NCBI GenBank assembly: GCA_000620545.1
Contig: KK211149.1
Span: 1 to 64,000 of the forward strand
Direction: 5' to 3'
Length of the DNA: 64,000 nt
DNA from: Intrasporangiaceae bacterium URHB0013
Lineage (GTDB): Bacteria > Actinomycetota > Actinomycetes > Actinomycetales > Dermatophilaceae
Translations under genes and position numbers: made by a program
The notes under the pieces: generated by a model
Seen by the model: only the letters and a program-made list of their open reading frames with translations
The model's database searches: none
Told to the model about the DNA's origin: nothing
Part shown: one piece after another, positions 26,652 to 34,540 of the stretch
How positions within the stretch are numbered: the stretch's first letter is position 1
Layout of the letters: each line of letters starts with the position of its first letter

Positions 26652-27439
26652 GAGTGCTCCTCCGTCGAGGTGGTGGCCCCGACGTCGGGGACGTCCAGCC
26701 AGGGCAGCCTGATGAGGCCGGCGCCGATGAGGGCCTCGATGAGCCGGAACTCGTACTCGTCGTCGATCGAGAACGCCTGCGCCTCGGGGATCTCGAGGCC
26801 TTCGTGGGTGCCCTCGTCGAACCACGACGTCTCGAGACGACGCACGAAGCCGGCGCGCCAGAGGTAGAAGTTGCCGTTGATCCGCAGGAAGCGGCCGACG
26901 TCCTGTCGCCGGATGACGCCGGCGCCGGCGTCGAAGAAGCGCGAGAGCGCACCGCCGCGTCCGTCGTCCGGGCGGACCCCGACCCAGACCGGGTTGAAGG
27001 TGGGCTCGGAGACGCTGATGACGCCGTCCAGGGACGGCCTCGCGACGAGGCGCCGCACGGCCTCGGCGAGCTGCGCCGGCACCCGGGCCGGGGACGTCGG
27101 GTCGAGGAGCAGCACGGCGTCGTACGAGCTGCCCTCGTCGCGCTCGACCCATTCGAGGGCGTGCCGGACCACCGGGGCCATCGGGGTGTCGTCGGCCGCG
27201 AGCTCGGCCGGGCGCAGGAAGGGAGCCTGTCCGCCATGGGCACGCACGACGTCGGCGATCTCGACCGAGTCGGTCGTGACGACGCACCGCGTCACCTCGG
27301 GCGTCAGGGCCGCAGCGCGCACGCTGTGCGCGATCAGCGGCAGGCCCCACATGGGGCGGATGTTCTTGCCGGGCAACCCCTTCGAGCCACCGCGCGCGGG
27401 GATGACCGCGAGGACGCGGGGGGTGTGCTGGTCGGTCAC
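26648..27439 (-). CDS. ptmB: CMP-nonulosonic acid (CMP-legionaminate) synthetase
   Basis: Cytidylyltransferase of 263 residues that activates a nonulosonic acid with CTP. The nucleotide loop VIPARGGSKGLPGKNIRPM is diagnostic for CMP-NeuAc/CMP-Leg/CMP-Pse synthetases. Further marks are VTTDSVEIADVVRAHG, LLDPTSPAR and NGNFYLWRAGF. It begins with GTG overlapping the stop of the oxidoreductase gene and ends over the SDR start, so all three are coupled. The product is the donor for a sugar transferase. Leg versus Pse or Neu specificity is inferred from the rest of the cluster. Confidence 0.88.
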   Translation of the reverse strand: MTDQHTPRVLAVIPARGGSKGLPGKNIRPMWGLPLIAHSVRAAALTPEVTRCVVTTDSVEIADVVRAHGGQAPFLRPAELAADDTPMAPVVRHALEWVERDEGSSYDAVLLLDPTSPARVPAQLAEAVRRLVARPSLDGVISVSEPTFNPVWVGVRPDDGRGGALSRFFDAGAGVIRRQDVGRFLRINGNFYLWRAGFVRRLETSWFDEGTHEGLEIPEAQAFSIDDEYEFRLIEALIGAGLIRLPWLDVPDVGATTSTEEHS

Positions 27440-28506
27440 CGTGGGTCCTCGCCCGCGGTGGCGGCCGTCCCTTGGGCGCCGGTGGCGGCGGTCCCTTGCG
27501 CGCCGGTGGCGGCGGTCCCTCGCGCGCCGGTGGCGCGGGCCTCGTCGCACAGGCGGAGAGCCGTGATGCCGTCGGTGAGCGTCGCCGGGGCACCCCGCCC
27601 GACGCGCTCGTCGACGGGTGCCGTGGGCAGCAGGTCGAGGGCGGCCCGGGCCTGGGCGCCCATGACGATGTCGCGGTCGAGGTCGTGGTCGAAGACCTGC
27701 TCGGTGGACTCGCCGTCGGGAGTGGTGTGGCGAACCGTCGCCCGGACGACGTCCCACTCGAGCAGGCCTGCACGCGAGCGGACGACGACTCCGCGGGTCG
27801 TCGGGCGCGTGACGTAGTCGAGCCGTGCCGTCACGGTGAACGCCCGGTCGGTCGACCAGAGGAGCGTCGCTGCCTGGTCCGCCTCGATCTCGAGGGGCCC
27901 GGTCGTGTCGACGCTCGCACCGAGCAGCGTCGCCGAGCCGAACAACACTGCGGTGTAGTCGATCTCGTGCACGAGGTCGCGGAGCACACCGCCCTCGTCG
28001 GGCCGTGCGGAGTAGGACTCGTGGTAGTCGCGGTCGGGGCGCCAGTCCGGCAGCCACGACTGCGACCAGACGTGCGCCGAGGCCGGCGCGTCGACGTGGC
28101 TGACGAGTCGGCGCAGGTGCCGGAACGCCTCGTGGGCGCGCAGCGGGGCCGCGACCCAGACGACGGTGTGGCGGAGGTGCTCGGCGAGGGGTGCGACCTC
28201 GGCGGCGGTCGGAGCGACCGGCTTCTCGACGAGGACCTTCTCGGCGCCCCCGTCCAGGGCGGCCAGGGCGTCGGCGACGTGCCGCGAGGTGTCCGTCGCG
28301 ACGACCACCAGCGCCGCGCCACGCACCGCTTCGGGGCCGCTCGTGTCGTCGAGGAGCCGGGCGCCGGTGACCTCGTCGACGGCGCCCGGGCCGGCCCCTC
28401 GGTCGCGGACGGGCCACAGGGCGACGTCGGCGCCGACCTGCTGGAAGACCCGCGCGTGCCGCTGTCCGATCGAGCCGGAGCCACGCACGACGACGTTGCC
28501 GCTCAC
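27436..28506 (-). CDS. Gfo/Idh/MocA-family oxidoreductase with repeated C-terminal tail
   Basis: A 356-residue NAD(P)-dependent sugar oxidoreductase. The Rossmann loop is RGSGSIGQRHARVF and the family signature EKPVAP follows near residue 96. The C-terminal domain has GGVLRDLVHEIDY, which contains the usual catalytic-site His. The last 35 residues are an 8-residue repeat (GTAATGAQ) coded by a 24-bp tandem repeat, unlike the rest of the protein. It heads a minus-strand operon with the CMP-synthetase and SDR, divergent from the flippase. It could act on a sugar precursor or modify the nonulosonic acid; not known. Confidence 0.82.
   Translation of the reverse strand: MSGNVVVRGSGSIGQRHARVFQQVGADVALWPVRDRGAGPGAVDEVTGARLLDDTSGPEAVRGAALVVVATDTSRHVADALAALDGGAEKVLVEKPVAPTAAEVAPLAEHLRHTVVWVAAPLRAHEAFRHLRRLVSHVDAPASAHVWSQSWLPDWRPDRDYHESYSARPDEGGVLRDLVHEIDYTAVLFGSATLLGASVDTTGPLEIEADQAATLLWSTDRAFTVTARLDYVTRPTTRGVVVRSRAGLLEWDVVRATVRHTTPDGESTEQVFDHDLDRDIVMGAQARAALDLLPTAPVDERVGRGAPATLTDGITALRLCDEARATGARGTAATGAQGTAATGAQGTAATAGEDPR
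27457..27528 (-). repeat. 24-bp in-frame tandem repeat, three units
   Basis: Three 24-bp units differing at only a few bases, plus a partial fourth, coding the Ala/Thr/Gly-rich tail of the Gfo/Idh protein. The unit length keeps the reading frame, so copy number can change without breaking the gene. Confidence 0.85.
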
Positions 28507-28537
28507 GTCGCGCTCACCCGGCCCTCCTTCGCCCTAG

Positions 28538-28543
28538 TAGGTT
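28538..28543 (+). promoter_or_regulatory. -10 hexamer TAGGTT of the flippase gene
   Basis: TAGGTT is followed by 7 nt and the GTG start. It lies in the 44-bp gap between the divergent oxidoreductase and flippase genes. Confidence 0.5.
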
Positions 28544-28550
28544 CACCATC

Positions 28551-30041
28551 GTGGCAGATCATCCCGATTCTCCCGCGCCCGAGGCGCGCGACGTGCCCGA
28601 CGTGCCCGAACCGGCCGACGCACCGGCGGGCACGACGACGGGCCCCGCGGGACGCTCGCTCGGGGCGCACTCGGTGGTCTACCTCGTCGGCACCGCCCTT
28701 CAGGGCCTCGGCGTGCTGCTCGTGCTGCCCTTCGCGACCCGGGTGCTCGGAGCTGCCGAGTTCGGCCGTGTGGCAACGGGACTCGTCGTCGTGCAGATGG
28801 TCGGGACCATCGCTGCTGCGGGGCTGCCCCAAGTCGTGCTGCGTGAGCACCACCGAGGCCCCGAGGGCCCGCGCGTCGCTCGGGCGCTCGCCGGGACGAT
28901 GGTCCTGCTGGCGGTCGGCCTGGGTGCCGTCGGCCTGGCGCTCGCGCTCGTCCTCTCCGCCGCCGGCCATGCCGACCTCAGCCAGTGGGTGCCGCTCGTC
29001 GTCGCCTCGGTGGCGCTGACGACGGTCGTGGCCGGTCAGACACTGATGCGGGCGCGCCTGAGGCCATGGGGCTTCCTCGCGCTGGCCGTCCTCGTCACCG
29101 TGGGGGCGCAGCTCGCGGGGGTCCTCGCAGCGCGCACCGAGCCCACCTCGGGGGCCTACCTCACGGCATACGCCGGCGTCGTCGTGCTCGCGGCCGTCGT
29201 CGCGCTCGTCCTCGGTCGCCCGCTACCGCCCACCGTCGAGCGCGAGCGGGTGCGAGCCGGAATGCGCCTTGCCGCACCGCTGCTGCCGCAGGCGGCTGCG
29301 ATGCTCGGGCTGCTCTCGGGGGACGTACTGCTCGCCCGCGTCCTCGTCGGCGAGGCCGGAGCCGGCAGCTACCAGGTGGCGCTCCAGCTCGGGAACATGC
29401 CGTTCGTCCTCGCGGTCGCCCTCTTCAACGCATGGGGACCCCTCGTGCTCTCGCACCCCATCGAGCGCCGTTGGACCTGGACGGCCCGCACCGGCACGGC
29501 CCTGACGACGGTCGTTGCCGCGGGAGCGGCCGGGGTGTCGCTGCTGGGACCATGGCTCGTCGCGCTCATGGCCGGCCCCGGCTTCGACCTCGTCGCGATG
29601 GTCGGCGCCCTCGGTGTCATCTGCACCGTGTCGGTGTCCTACATGCTCTACCAGGGCTCCTCGCTGGCCGTCCTCGACGCGGAGCGCACGGGCCGGCTGG
29701 CATGGGCCGCGCTCGTGGCCCTCGCCGCCGTCGTCCTCGTCGCGCTGTGGCTCGCGTCGAGTCCGGGCCGGACGGGCGGGATCGTCGGCGTCGCCATTGC
29801 GAAGGCGGTGGGCTACGTCCTGCTCATGGCGCTGACGACGTGGTTTGCGCGCACCCACTCGCCGATGCGATGGCCGCCGCGAGTGGCTGTGGTGGCGCTC
29901 GCCGGCGTCGCGCTCGCCCTGGTCGGGGCGGTGCTGCCGCTCGAGGGACCCGCCGCGGGGGTGCGGCTCGCCCTCGCTGCCCTCGTCGCGGCGGGCGCCG
30001 CGGCCGTCGCGCCGCGGATCGTGCGCACCCTGCGCGGATAG
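28551..30041 (+). CDS. Wzx-like polysaccharide flippase
   Basis: A MOP-superfamily membrane protein of 496 residues with about 12-14 hydrophobic helices after a Pro/Ala/Asp-rich cytoplasmic start of about 40 residues. The first helices contain SVVYLVGTALQGLGVLLVLP and RVLGAAEFGRVATGLVV, like O-antigen/teichuronic flippases. It should turn an undecaprenyl-linked oligosaccharide to the outer face. It opens a plus-strand run that continues with the capsule-type transferase and the nonulosonic acid genes. Its stop TAG is part of a -10 hexamer TAGGAT for the next gene. Confidence 0.85.
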   Translation: MADHPDSPAPEARDVPDVPEPADAPAGTTTGPAGRSLGAHSVVYLVGTALQGLGVLLVLPFATRVLGAAEFGRVATGLVVVQMVGTIAAAGLPQVVLREHHRGPEGPRVARALAGTMVLLAVGLGAVGLALALVLSAAGHADLSQWVPLVVASVALTTVVAGQTLMRARLRPWGFLALAVLVTVGAQLAGVLAARTEPTSGAYLTAYAGVVVLAAVVALVLGRPLPPTVERERVRAGMRLAAPLLPQAAAMLGLLSGDVLLARVLVGEAGAGSYQVALQLGNMPFVLAVALFNAWGPLVLSHPIERRWTWTARTGTALTTVVAAGAAGVSLLGPWLVALMAGPGFDLVAMVGALGVICTVSVSYMLYQGSSLAVLDAERTGRLAWAALVALAAVVLVALWLASSPGRTGGIVGVAIAKAVGYVLLMALTTWFARTHSPMRWPPRVAVVALAGVALALVGAVLPLEGPAAGVRLALAALVAAGAAAVAPRIVRTLRG

Positions 30042-30044
30042 GAT
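30039..30044 (+). promoter_or_regulatory. -10 hexamer TAGGAT overlapping the flippase stop
   Basis: TAGGAT starts with the TAG stop codon of the flippase gene. A transcript from about 30051 would have a 54-nt leader with AGGAGAG placed 8 nt before the next GTG. Confidence 0.4.
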
Positions 30045-30104
30045 GAGGCGCTCGCCCGGCTCGGCTCGATCCGGCACGCACCGACACGCAGGAGAGACGC
30101 TTCC

Positions 30105-31565
30105 GTGGTGACACCGCTGGTCCACATGGGGTTGGGCTACGACGACCTCCTCGTGCCCGCCCTCGTGCACGCGGGCTTCGACACGAAGGACCTGATCCTC
30201 GTCGTGCGGACGGACGCCAACCTCGCGTGGGTGCGCCGCCACGCGCCGCGGGCCACGACAGTCCGGCTGCCGTATGCCGCCGCGCGCAAGGCCAACGTCG
30301 TCAGTGGCCTCGCGCCCCACGCCGCTCTCAAGCGGGCCTGTGCCGGCGTCGGTCTCGACCCGCTCGACCTGCTCGTGTCCGAGCGGGCGCTGCGCCGCAA
30401 CCGCGTCGACACGGCGATGAACTTCCTCAACCTCGCCGCCGAGGAGCTCGAGGCGGCCATCGAGGGTCGCGGACCCGTACTGGCCCTCGTCGAGTTCACG
30501 GTCACCTCGGAGCTGCTGACGGCCGGCCTCGTGACCCACCACGGCGGACTCGCCACCTGGCCACGCGGCATACGTCTGCCGTCGGACCGCTTCGGTCTCA
30601 TCGGCGCGCCCAAGGGGATCACTCTGTGGGAGCGGCAGGTCGAGGACCCGTCGGCCGTGGCCGCGGGCCAGGCCTTTCTCGACACGTGGCGGGCAGAGCA
30701 CGGTCGCCCGATGGGTTTCGCCCGCAACCTCGAGGTCGAGACCGGCCAGGAGATCTGGCGCCTCGCGAGCGACCGCATCCGGGAGTTCGCCGTCGACCGC
30801 GGCGCGAACCTCCAGCTGCCCCGGCCCTCCGACTACGCCCGGTTGCCGTGGCTCAACCCGGTCAAGGCCCGCCTCAACCTGCGCGAGTACCAGGACCGTC
30901 GCTGGGACCCCGTGCCCGAGAGGTTCGTCTTCCTGCCGTTGCAGGTGCAGCCCGAGTCGAGCGCCGACGTCATGGGCCAGGAGTGGCGCGACCAGGCGTA
31001 CACCGCGCGGGTCCTCGCCGACGCGCTCGCGCCGCTCGACATCGGGGTCGCCGTCAAGGAGCACGCGCACTTCATGTGGCGCCGCGACCCCGACTACTGG
31101 CCGCAGTTCGACGCGCACCCCAACATCGCGACGATCGACCCGTTCGCCGACTCCCGCGAGCTGATGAAGCAGGCGGTCTTCACCGTCACCGCCACCGGCA
31201 CGGTCGGCCTCGAGGCAGGGCTGCTCGGCCTGCCCGTCGTCACCGGCGCAGAGATGCCGTGGAGCCGGTTGGGCAACGTCGCCCGGCTCGACTCGCCGGA
31301 CGACCTGACGCAGTTCGTCGCCGACCGCGGCTGGGAGTCACTGGGGGCCGACCGGGCCGCCATCGACGAGTGGTTCGTCCATCACTACGTGCGCAACTCG
31401 TGGGAGGGCCTCGTGCTCGACCCACCGCGCGTGCCGGCCGTGCTCGAGGCGAGCAACATCCGCAAGGTCGGCGGCGCGCTCGGCGAGGCGGCAGCGTCGC
31501 TCGGTCACCGGGTGGGGGCCGGCCCCACGGGCCCTGCTGCGACCCTCGCCAGCGGGACGGCGTGA
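30105..31565 (+). CDS. capsule synthesis (KpsC/KpsS-like) glycosyltransferase
   Basis: A 486-residue cytoplasmic protein with a C-terminal half like the Capsule_synth family: FVFLPLQVQPESS (near 270), GVAVKEHAHFMW, NIATIDPFADSRELMKQA and TVTATGTVGLEAGLLGLPVVTG. KpsC and KpsS transfer beta-Kdo from CMP-Kdo to a lipid acceptor, so the use of a CMP-linked acid is known for the family. No Kdo genes are seen here, so CMP-nonulosonic acid is the likely donor by inference. The GTG start is preceded by AGGAGAG. It lies between the flippase and the LegH/NeuD-like gene, 4 nt before the latter. Confidence 0.72.
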   Translation: MVTPLVHMGLGYDDLLVPALVHAGFDTKDLILVVRTDANLAWVRRHAPRATTVRLPYAAARKANVVSGLAPHAALKRACAGVGLDPLDLLVSERALRRNRVDTAMNFLNLAAEELEAAIEGRGPVLALVEFTVTSELLTAGLVTHHGGLATWPRGIRLPSDRFGLIGAPKGITLWERQVEDPSAVAAGQAFLDTWRAEHGRPMGFARNLEVETGQEIWRLASDRIREFAVDRGANLQLPRPSDYARLPWLNPVKARLNLREYQDRRWDPVPERFVFLPLQVQPESSADVMGQEWRDQAYTARVLADALAPLDIGVAVKEHAHFMWRRDPDYWPQFDAHPNIATIDPFADSRELMKQAVFTVTATGTVGLEAGLLGLPVVTGAEMPWSRLGNVARLDSPDDLTQFVADRGWESLGADRAAIDEWFVHHYVRNSWEGLVLDPPRVPAVLEASNIRKVGGALGEAAASLGHRVGAGPTGPAATLASGTA

Positions 31566-31569
31566 CGTG

Positions 31570-32256
31570 ATGACCGGCGCTGTCGGCTGGGTCGTCCTCG
31601 GCGCAGGCGGCCACGCGCGCTCGGTCGTCGACGTCCTCGAGCGGGGCGGGCACACCGTCGTCGCCGTTTCGGGCGCCGCGCCCGTCGGGGAGCCCTGGCA
31701 CGTCGACGTGCTCGCCGACGACCGTGCGGCCTTCGAGCTGCTCGCCGGGCAGCGGCTGCACGCGGTCGTCGCCATCGGCGCCAACCCGGTCCGTGCGCGC
31801 CTCGTCCGCGAGCTCGTGGCACGCGGGCTCTCCGTGCCCCCGGTGGTCGCCGCGACCGCCACGGTCTCGCCCCGCAGTCTCGTCGGTGCCGGCTCCGTCG
31901 TGCTCGAGCACGCGCACGTCGGACCCGCGAGCCGCGTCGGCGAGGCCGTCGTCGTCAACACCGCCGCCGTCGTCGAGCACGACTGCAGCGTGGGCGTGGG
32001 CGCCCACATCGCGCCCGGCGCCGTGCTCCTCGGGGGCGCGTCCGTCGGCGGCGGCACGCTCGTCGGCAGCGGTGCCCGGGTCCTGCCCGGCCTCACCGTC
32101 GGCGCCGGGGTCACCGTCGGGGCGGGCGCCGTCGTCACGCGGCCCGTCGGCGACGGCGAGACCGTCGTCGGCATCCCCGCAGCCACTCCCGAACTCTCAG
32201 GCACGCGGGGCACCCGACGCACCGCGGGCACGCGCCCCCATGGAGGCACCACATGA
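31570..32256 (+). CDS. NeuD/PglD-like sugar acyltransferase, LegH candidate
   Basis: A 228-residue protein with an N-terminal PglD-type Rossmann part (WVVLGAGGHARSVVDVLERGG) and a C-terminal left-handed beta-helix of hexapeptide repeats (SLVGAGSVVLEHAHVGPASRVGEAVVVNTAAV). The His in VVEHDCSVG is the catalytic base of the PglD/NeuD group. It is the only acetyltransferase in the cluster, so it is the candidate for N-acetylation of the 4-amino sugar (LegH step), or it may O-acetylate the finished sugar. Its stop overlaps the neuB start by 4 nt. A GTG 3 nt upstream is an alternative start. Confidence 0.78.
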   Translation: MTGAVGWVVLGAGGHARSVVDVLERGGHTVVAVSGAAPVGEPWHVDVLADDRAAFELLAGQRLHAVVAIGANPVRARLVRELVARGLSVPPVVAATATVSPRSLVGAGSVVLEHAHVGPASRVGEAVVVNTAAVVEHDCSVGVGAHIAPGAVLLGGASVGGGTLVGSGARVLPGLTVGAGVTVGAGAVVTRPVGDGETVVGIPAATPELSGTRGTRRTAGTRPHGGTT

Positions 32257-33311
32257 GCGACCACCTCAACGCCGTCACCCCGGTCGCCATCGGCGACGTC
32301 GAGGTGCCCACCCCCGGCGACGTCTACGTCATCGCCGAGGCCGGTGTGAACCACAACGGCGACATCGAGCTGGCCCACCGACTCGTCGACATCGCGGCAG
32401 CCTCCGGCGCGGATGCCGTGAAGTTCCAGACGTTCTCACCCGAGAAGCTCGTGTCGTCAGCGGCTGCGACCACGCCCTACCAGCGCGACCGCGGCGGCAG
32501 CTCGGACCAGCGCAGCCTCCTCGAGGCGCTCACCCTCCCCAAGGAGGCCTGGGTCGAGCTGCGCGACCACGCGACCGAGGCCGGCACGACCTTCCTGTCG
32601 ACGCCCTTCGACCTCGACAGCGCCGAGATGCTCGTCGAGCTCGGCCTCCCCGCCCTCAAGGTGAGCTCGGGCGAGCTGACGAACCTGCCCTACCTGCGCG
32701 AGATGTCCCGGCTGGGCGTCGTCCTCCTCGTGTCCACCGGCATGGGCACGCAGGACGAGGTCGAGGCGGCCGTCGAGGCGTGCGCCGACGCGCCGGGACT
32801 GGTGCTCTTCCACTGCGTCTCGGCCTACCCGGCGCCGGTGCAGGAGTGCAACCTGAGGGTCATCCCGCGCCTGACCGAGCTGCACGGCATACCCGTGGGG
32901 TGGTCCGACCACACTCCGGGGCTCACCACCGCCCTCGGCGCCGTGGCGCTGGGGGCGCCGATCCTCGAGAAGCACTTCACGAGCGACCGCACGCTCCCCG
33001 GGCCCGACCACCTCGCCAGCCTCGAGCCCGACGCGCTGACCGACTACGTCGCGGCGACGAAGCAGCTCGCCGGCGCGCTCGGGGACGGGGTCAAGGTGCG
33101 CATGCCGTCGGAGGAGGAGAACGCCGTCCTCGTCCGACGGTCCTGGCATGCCGCGCACGCGTTGGCGGCGGGCTCCGAGCTGACCGGCTCGGACCTGCAG
33201 CTGCTGCGCCCGGAGGGTGGAGTCAGCCCGGCCGTCGACATCCGAGGACGCGTCCTGGCCCGCGCCGTCGAGGCCGGCGCTCCCGTGACCGACGCCGACC
33301 TCGCTCGCTGA
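32253..33311 (+). CDS. legI: nonulosonic acid (legionaminic/sialic acid) synthase
   Basis: NeuB-family enzyme of 352 residues that condenses a 6-carbon amino sugar with phosphoenolpyruvate to give a 9-carbon acid. The TIM barrel shows VIAEAGVNHNGDIELAHRLVD, DAVKFQTFSPEKLVS, FLSTPFDLDSA, KVSSGELTNLPYLREM and GWSDHT, with EKHFTSDRTLPGPDHLASLEP near the active site. The C-terminal SAF (antifreeze-like) domain covers about 295-352. It follows the acetyltransferase with ATGA overlap. The surrounding LegB, LegC and LegG homologues point to legionaminic acid rather than Neu5Ac. Confidence 0.93.
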   Translation: MSDHLNAVTPVAIGDVEVPTPGDVYVIAEAGVNHNGDIELAHRLVDIAAASGADAVKFQTFSPEKLVSSAAATTPYQRDRGGSSDQRSLLEALTLPKEAWVELRDHATEAGTTFLSTPFDLDSAEMLVELGLPALKVSSGELTNLPYLREMSRLGVVLLVSTGMGTQDEVEAAVEACADAPGLVLFHCVSAYPAPVQECNLRVIPRLTELHGIPVGWSDHTPGLTTALGAVALGAPILEKHFTSDRTLPGPDHLASLEPDALTDYVAATKQLAGALGDGVKVRMPSEEENAVLVRRSWHAAHALAAGSELTGSDLQLLRPEGGVSPAVDIRGRVLARAVEAGAPVTDADLAR

Positions 33312-33319
33312 GGCACGCG

Positions 33320-34540
33320 ATGACCGCTCCGACCACGGTCGCCGTCTTCGTCGGGACCCGCGCCGACCTCGGACCCCTGTCGCCGGTGCTCGAGGCGCTG
33401 CAGTCGGCCCCCGACGTGCGCCTGCGCGTGCTGACCGGGGTCATGTATGCCGCCGACGACCTCGTCGCGGCACTGCCCGTGAGCGCCCCGGCGCACGAGT
33501 GGCGCGTCGCGGTCGTGCCGCTCGCCGAGCCGATGTCCGAGGTGACCGTCGCCGCCCAGCTCGAGCAGGGAGCGGTGCTCGCCCGCGCAGCCGGCAGCGC
33601 GCTGCACGACGAGGGCGTCGACGTCCTCGTGGTGCTCGGTGACCGATGGGAGCTGCTCTACGTCGTGCCGGCCGCCATCCTGCTCGGTGTGCCCGTCGTG
33701 CACCTGCACGGGGGAGAGGTGACGGAGGGGTCGCTGGACGAGCGGATCCGTCACGCGGTCACCAAGCTCGCCGACCAGCACTGCGTGGCATCCGAGGACG
33801 CGGCAGCCCGGGTGCGTCAGCTCGGTGAGCCGGCCGACCGGGTCCACGTGACCGGCGCCCCCGGGCTCGACCGGCTCGCGACCGCCCGGCCGATCTCCGA
33901 CGCAGACCTCGGCGACCTGCTCGGCACCACCGTCGAGCGACCACTCGGGCTCTTCACCTACCACCCGCCCACCGCCCAGCCCGACGCGCCGGTGGGGGAG
34001 TGGGCCCGTGGGGCCGCCGAGGCTGCGCTGGCCACCTGCGGCACGGTCGTCGCCACCCACCCCGGCATGGACGAGGGCCGCGACGAGATCCTCGCGGCGC
34101 TGACCCAGCTCGCCGCACGGGAGCCGCGCTTCCGGCTCGTCGCCGCCCTGGGTCGCGACTACCCGCGGGTGCTCGCGGCCGCCGACGTCGTCGTCGGCAA
34201 CTCGAGCTCGGGCGTCATCGAGGCCGCGACGCTGCACGTGCCCGCCGTCGACATCGGCCAGCGCCAACGCGGGCGGCTCCGGGGCGAGAACGTCGTGCAC
34301 GCGGCGGAGGGCCGCGCGGCCGTCGAGTCGGCGCTGCGGACGGCGCTCAGCCCTCGCTGGCGGCAGCACTCGGCGCGCGTCGCCAACCCCTACGGCACCG
34401 GTACGGCCAGCGGCCACATCCTCGATATCGTTCGAACAGCGGCCCTGGCCCCACGGACCAAGCAGTTCGTGGACCTGTGGCCGGGGCCGAGGGCAGACCC
34501 GCGGCGGGCCCGCGACTCGAACGAGGAGGAAGAGGAGTGA
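33320..34540 (+). CDS. legG: hydrolysing NDP-sugar 2-epimerase, NeuC/LegG type
   Basis: A GT-B-fold epimerase of 406 residues that removes the nucleotide and inverts C2 to give the free ManNAc-like sugar used by the synthase. It shows VFVGTRADLGPLSPVL, VVLGDRWELL, HLHGGEVTEGSLDERIRHAVTKLADQHCVAS and NSSSGVIEA, the NeuC/LegG pattern. It starts 8 nt after the synthase stop. The C-terminus is an unusual charged tail of Arg/Asp then a run of Glu. The stop overlaps the next gene (GTGA). Legionaminic assignment rests on context. Confidence 0.87.
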   Translation: MTAPTTVAVFVGTRADLGPLSPVLEALQSAPDVRLRVLTGVMYAADDLVAALPVSAPAHEWRVAVVPLAEPMSEVTVAAQLEQGAVLARAAGSALHDEGVDVLVVLGDRWELLYVVPAAILLGVPVVHLHGGEVTEGSLDERIRHAVTKLADQHCVASEDAAARVRQLGEPADRVHVTGAPGLDRLATARPISDADLGDLLGTTVERPLGLFTYHPPTAQPDAPVGEWARGAAEAALATCGTVVATHPGMDEGRDEILAALTQLAAREPRFRLVAALGRDYPRVLAAADVVVGNSSSGVIEAATLHVPAVDIGQRQRGRLRGENVVHAAEGRAAVESALRTALSPRWRQHSARVANPYGTGTASGHILDIVRTAALAPRTKQFVDLWPGPRADPRRARDSNEEEEE

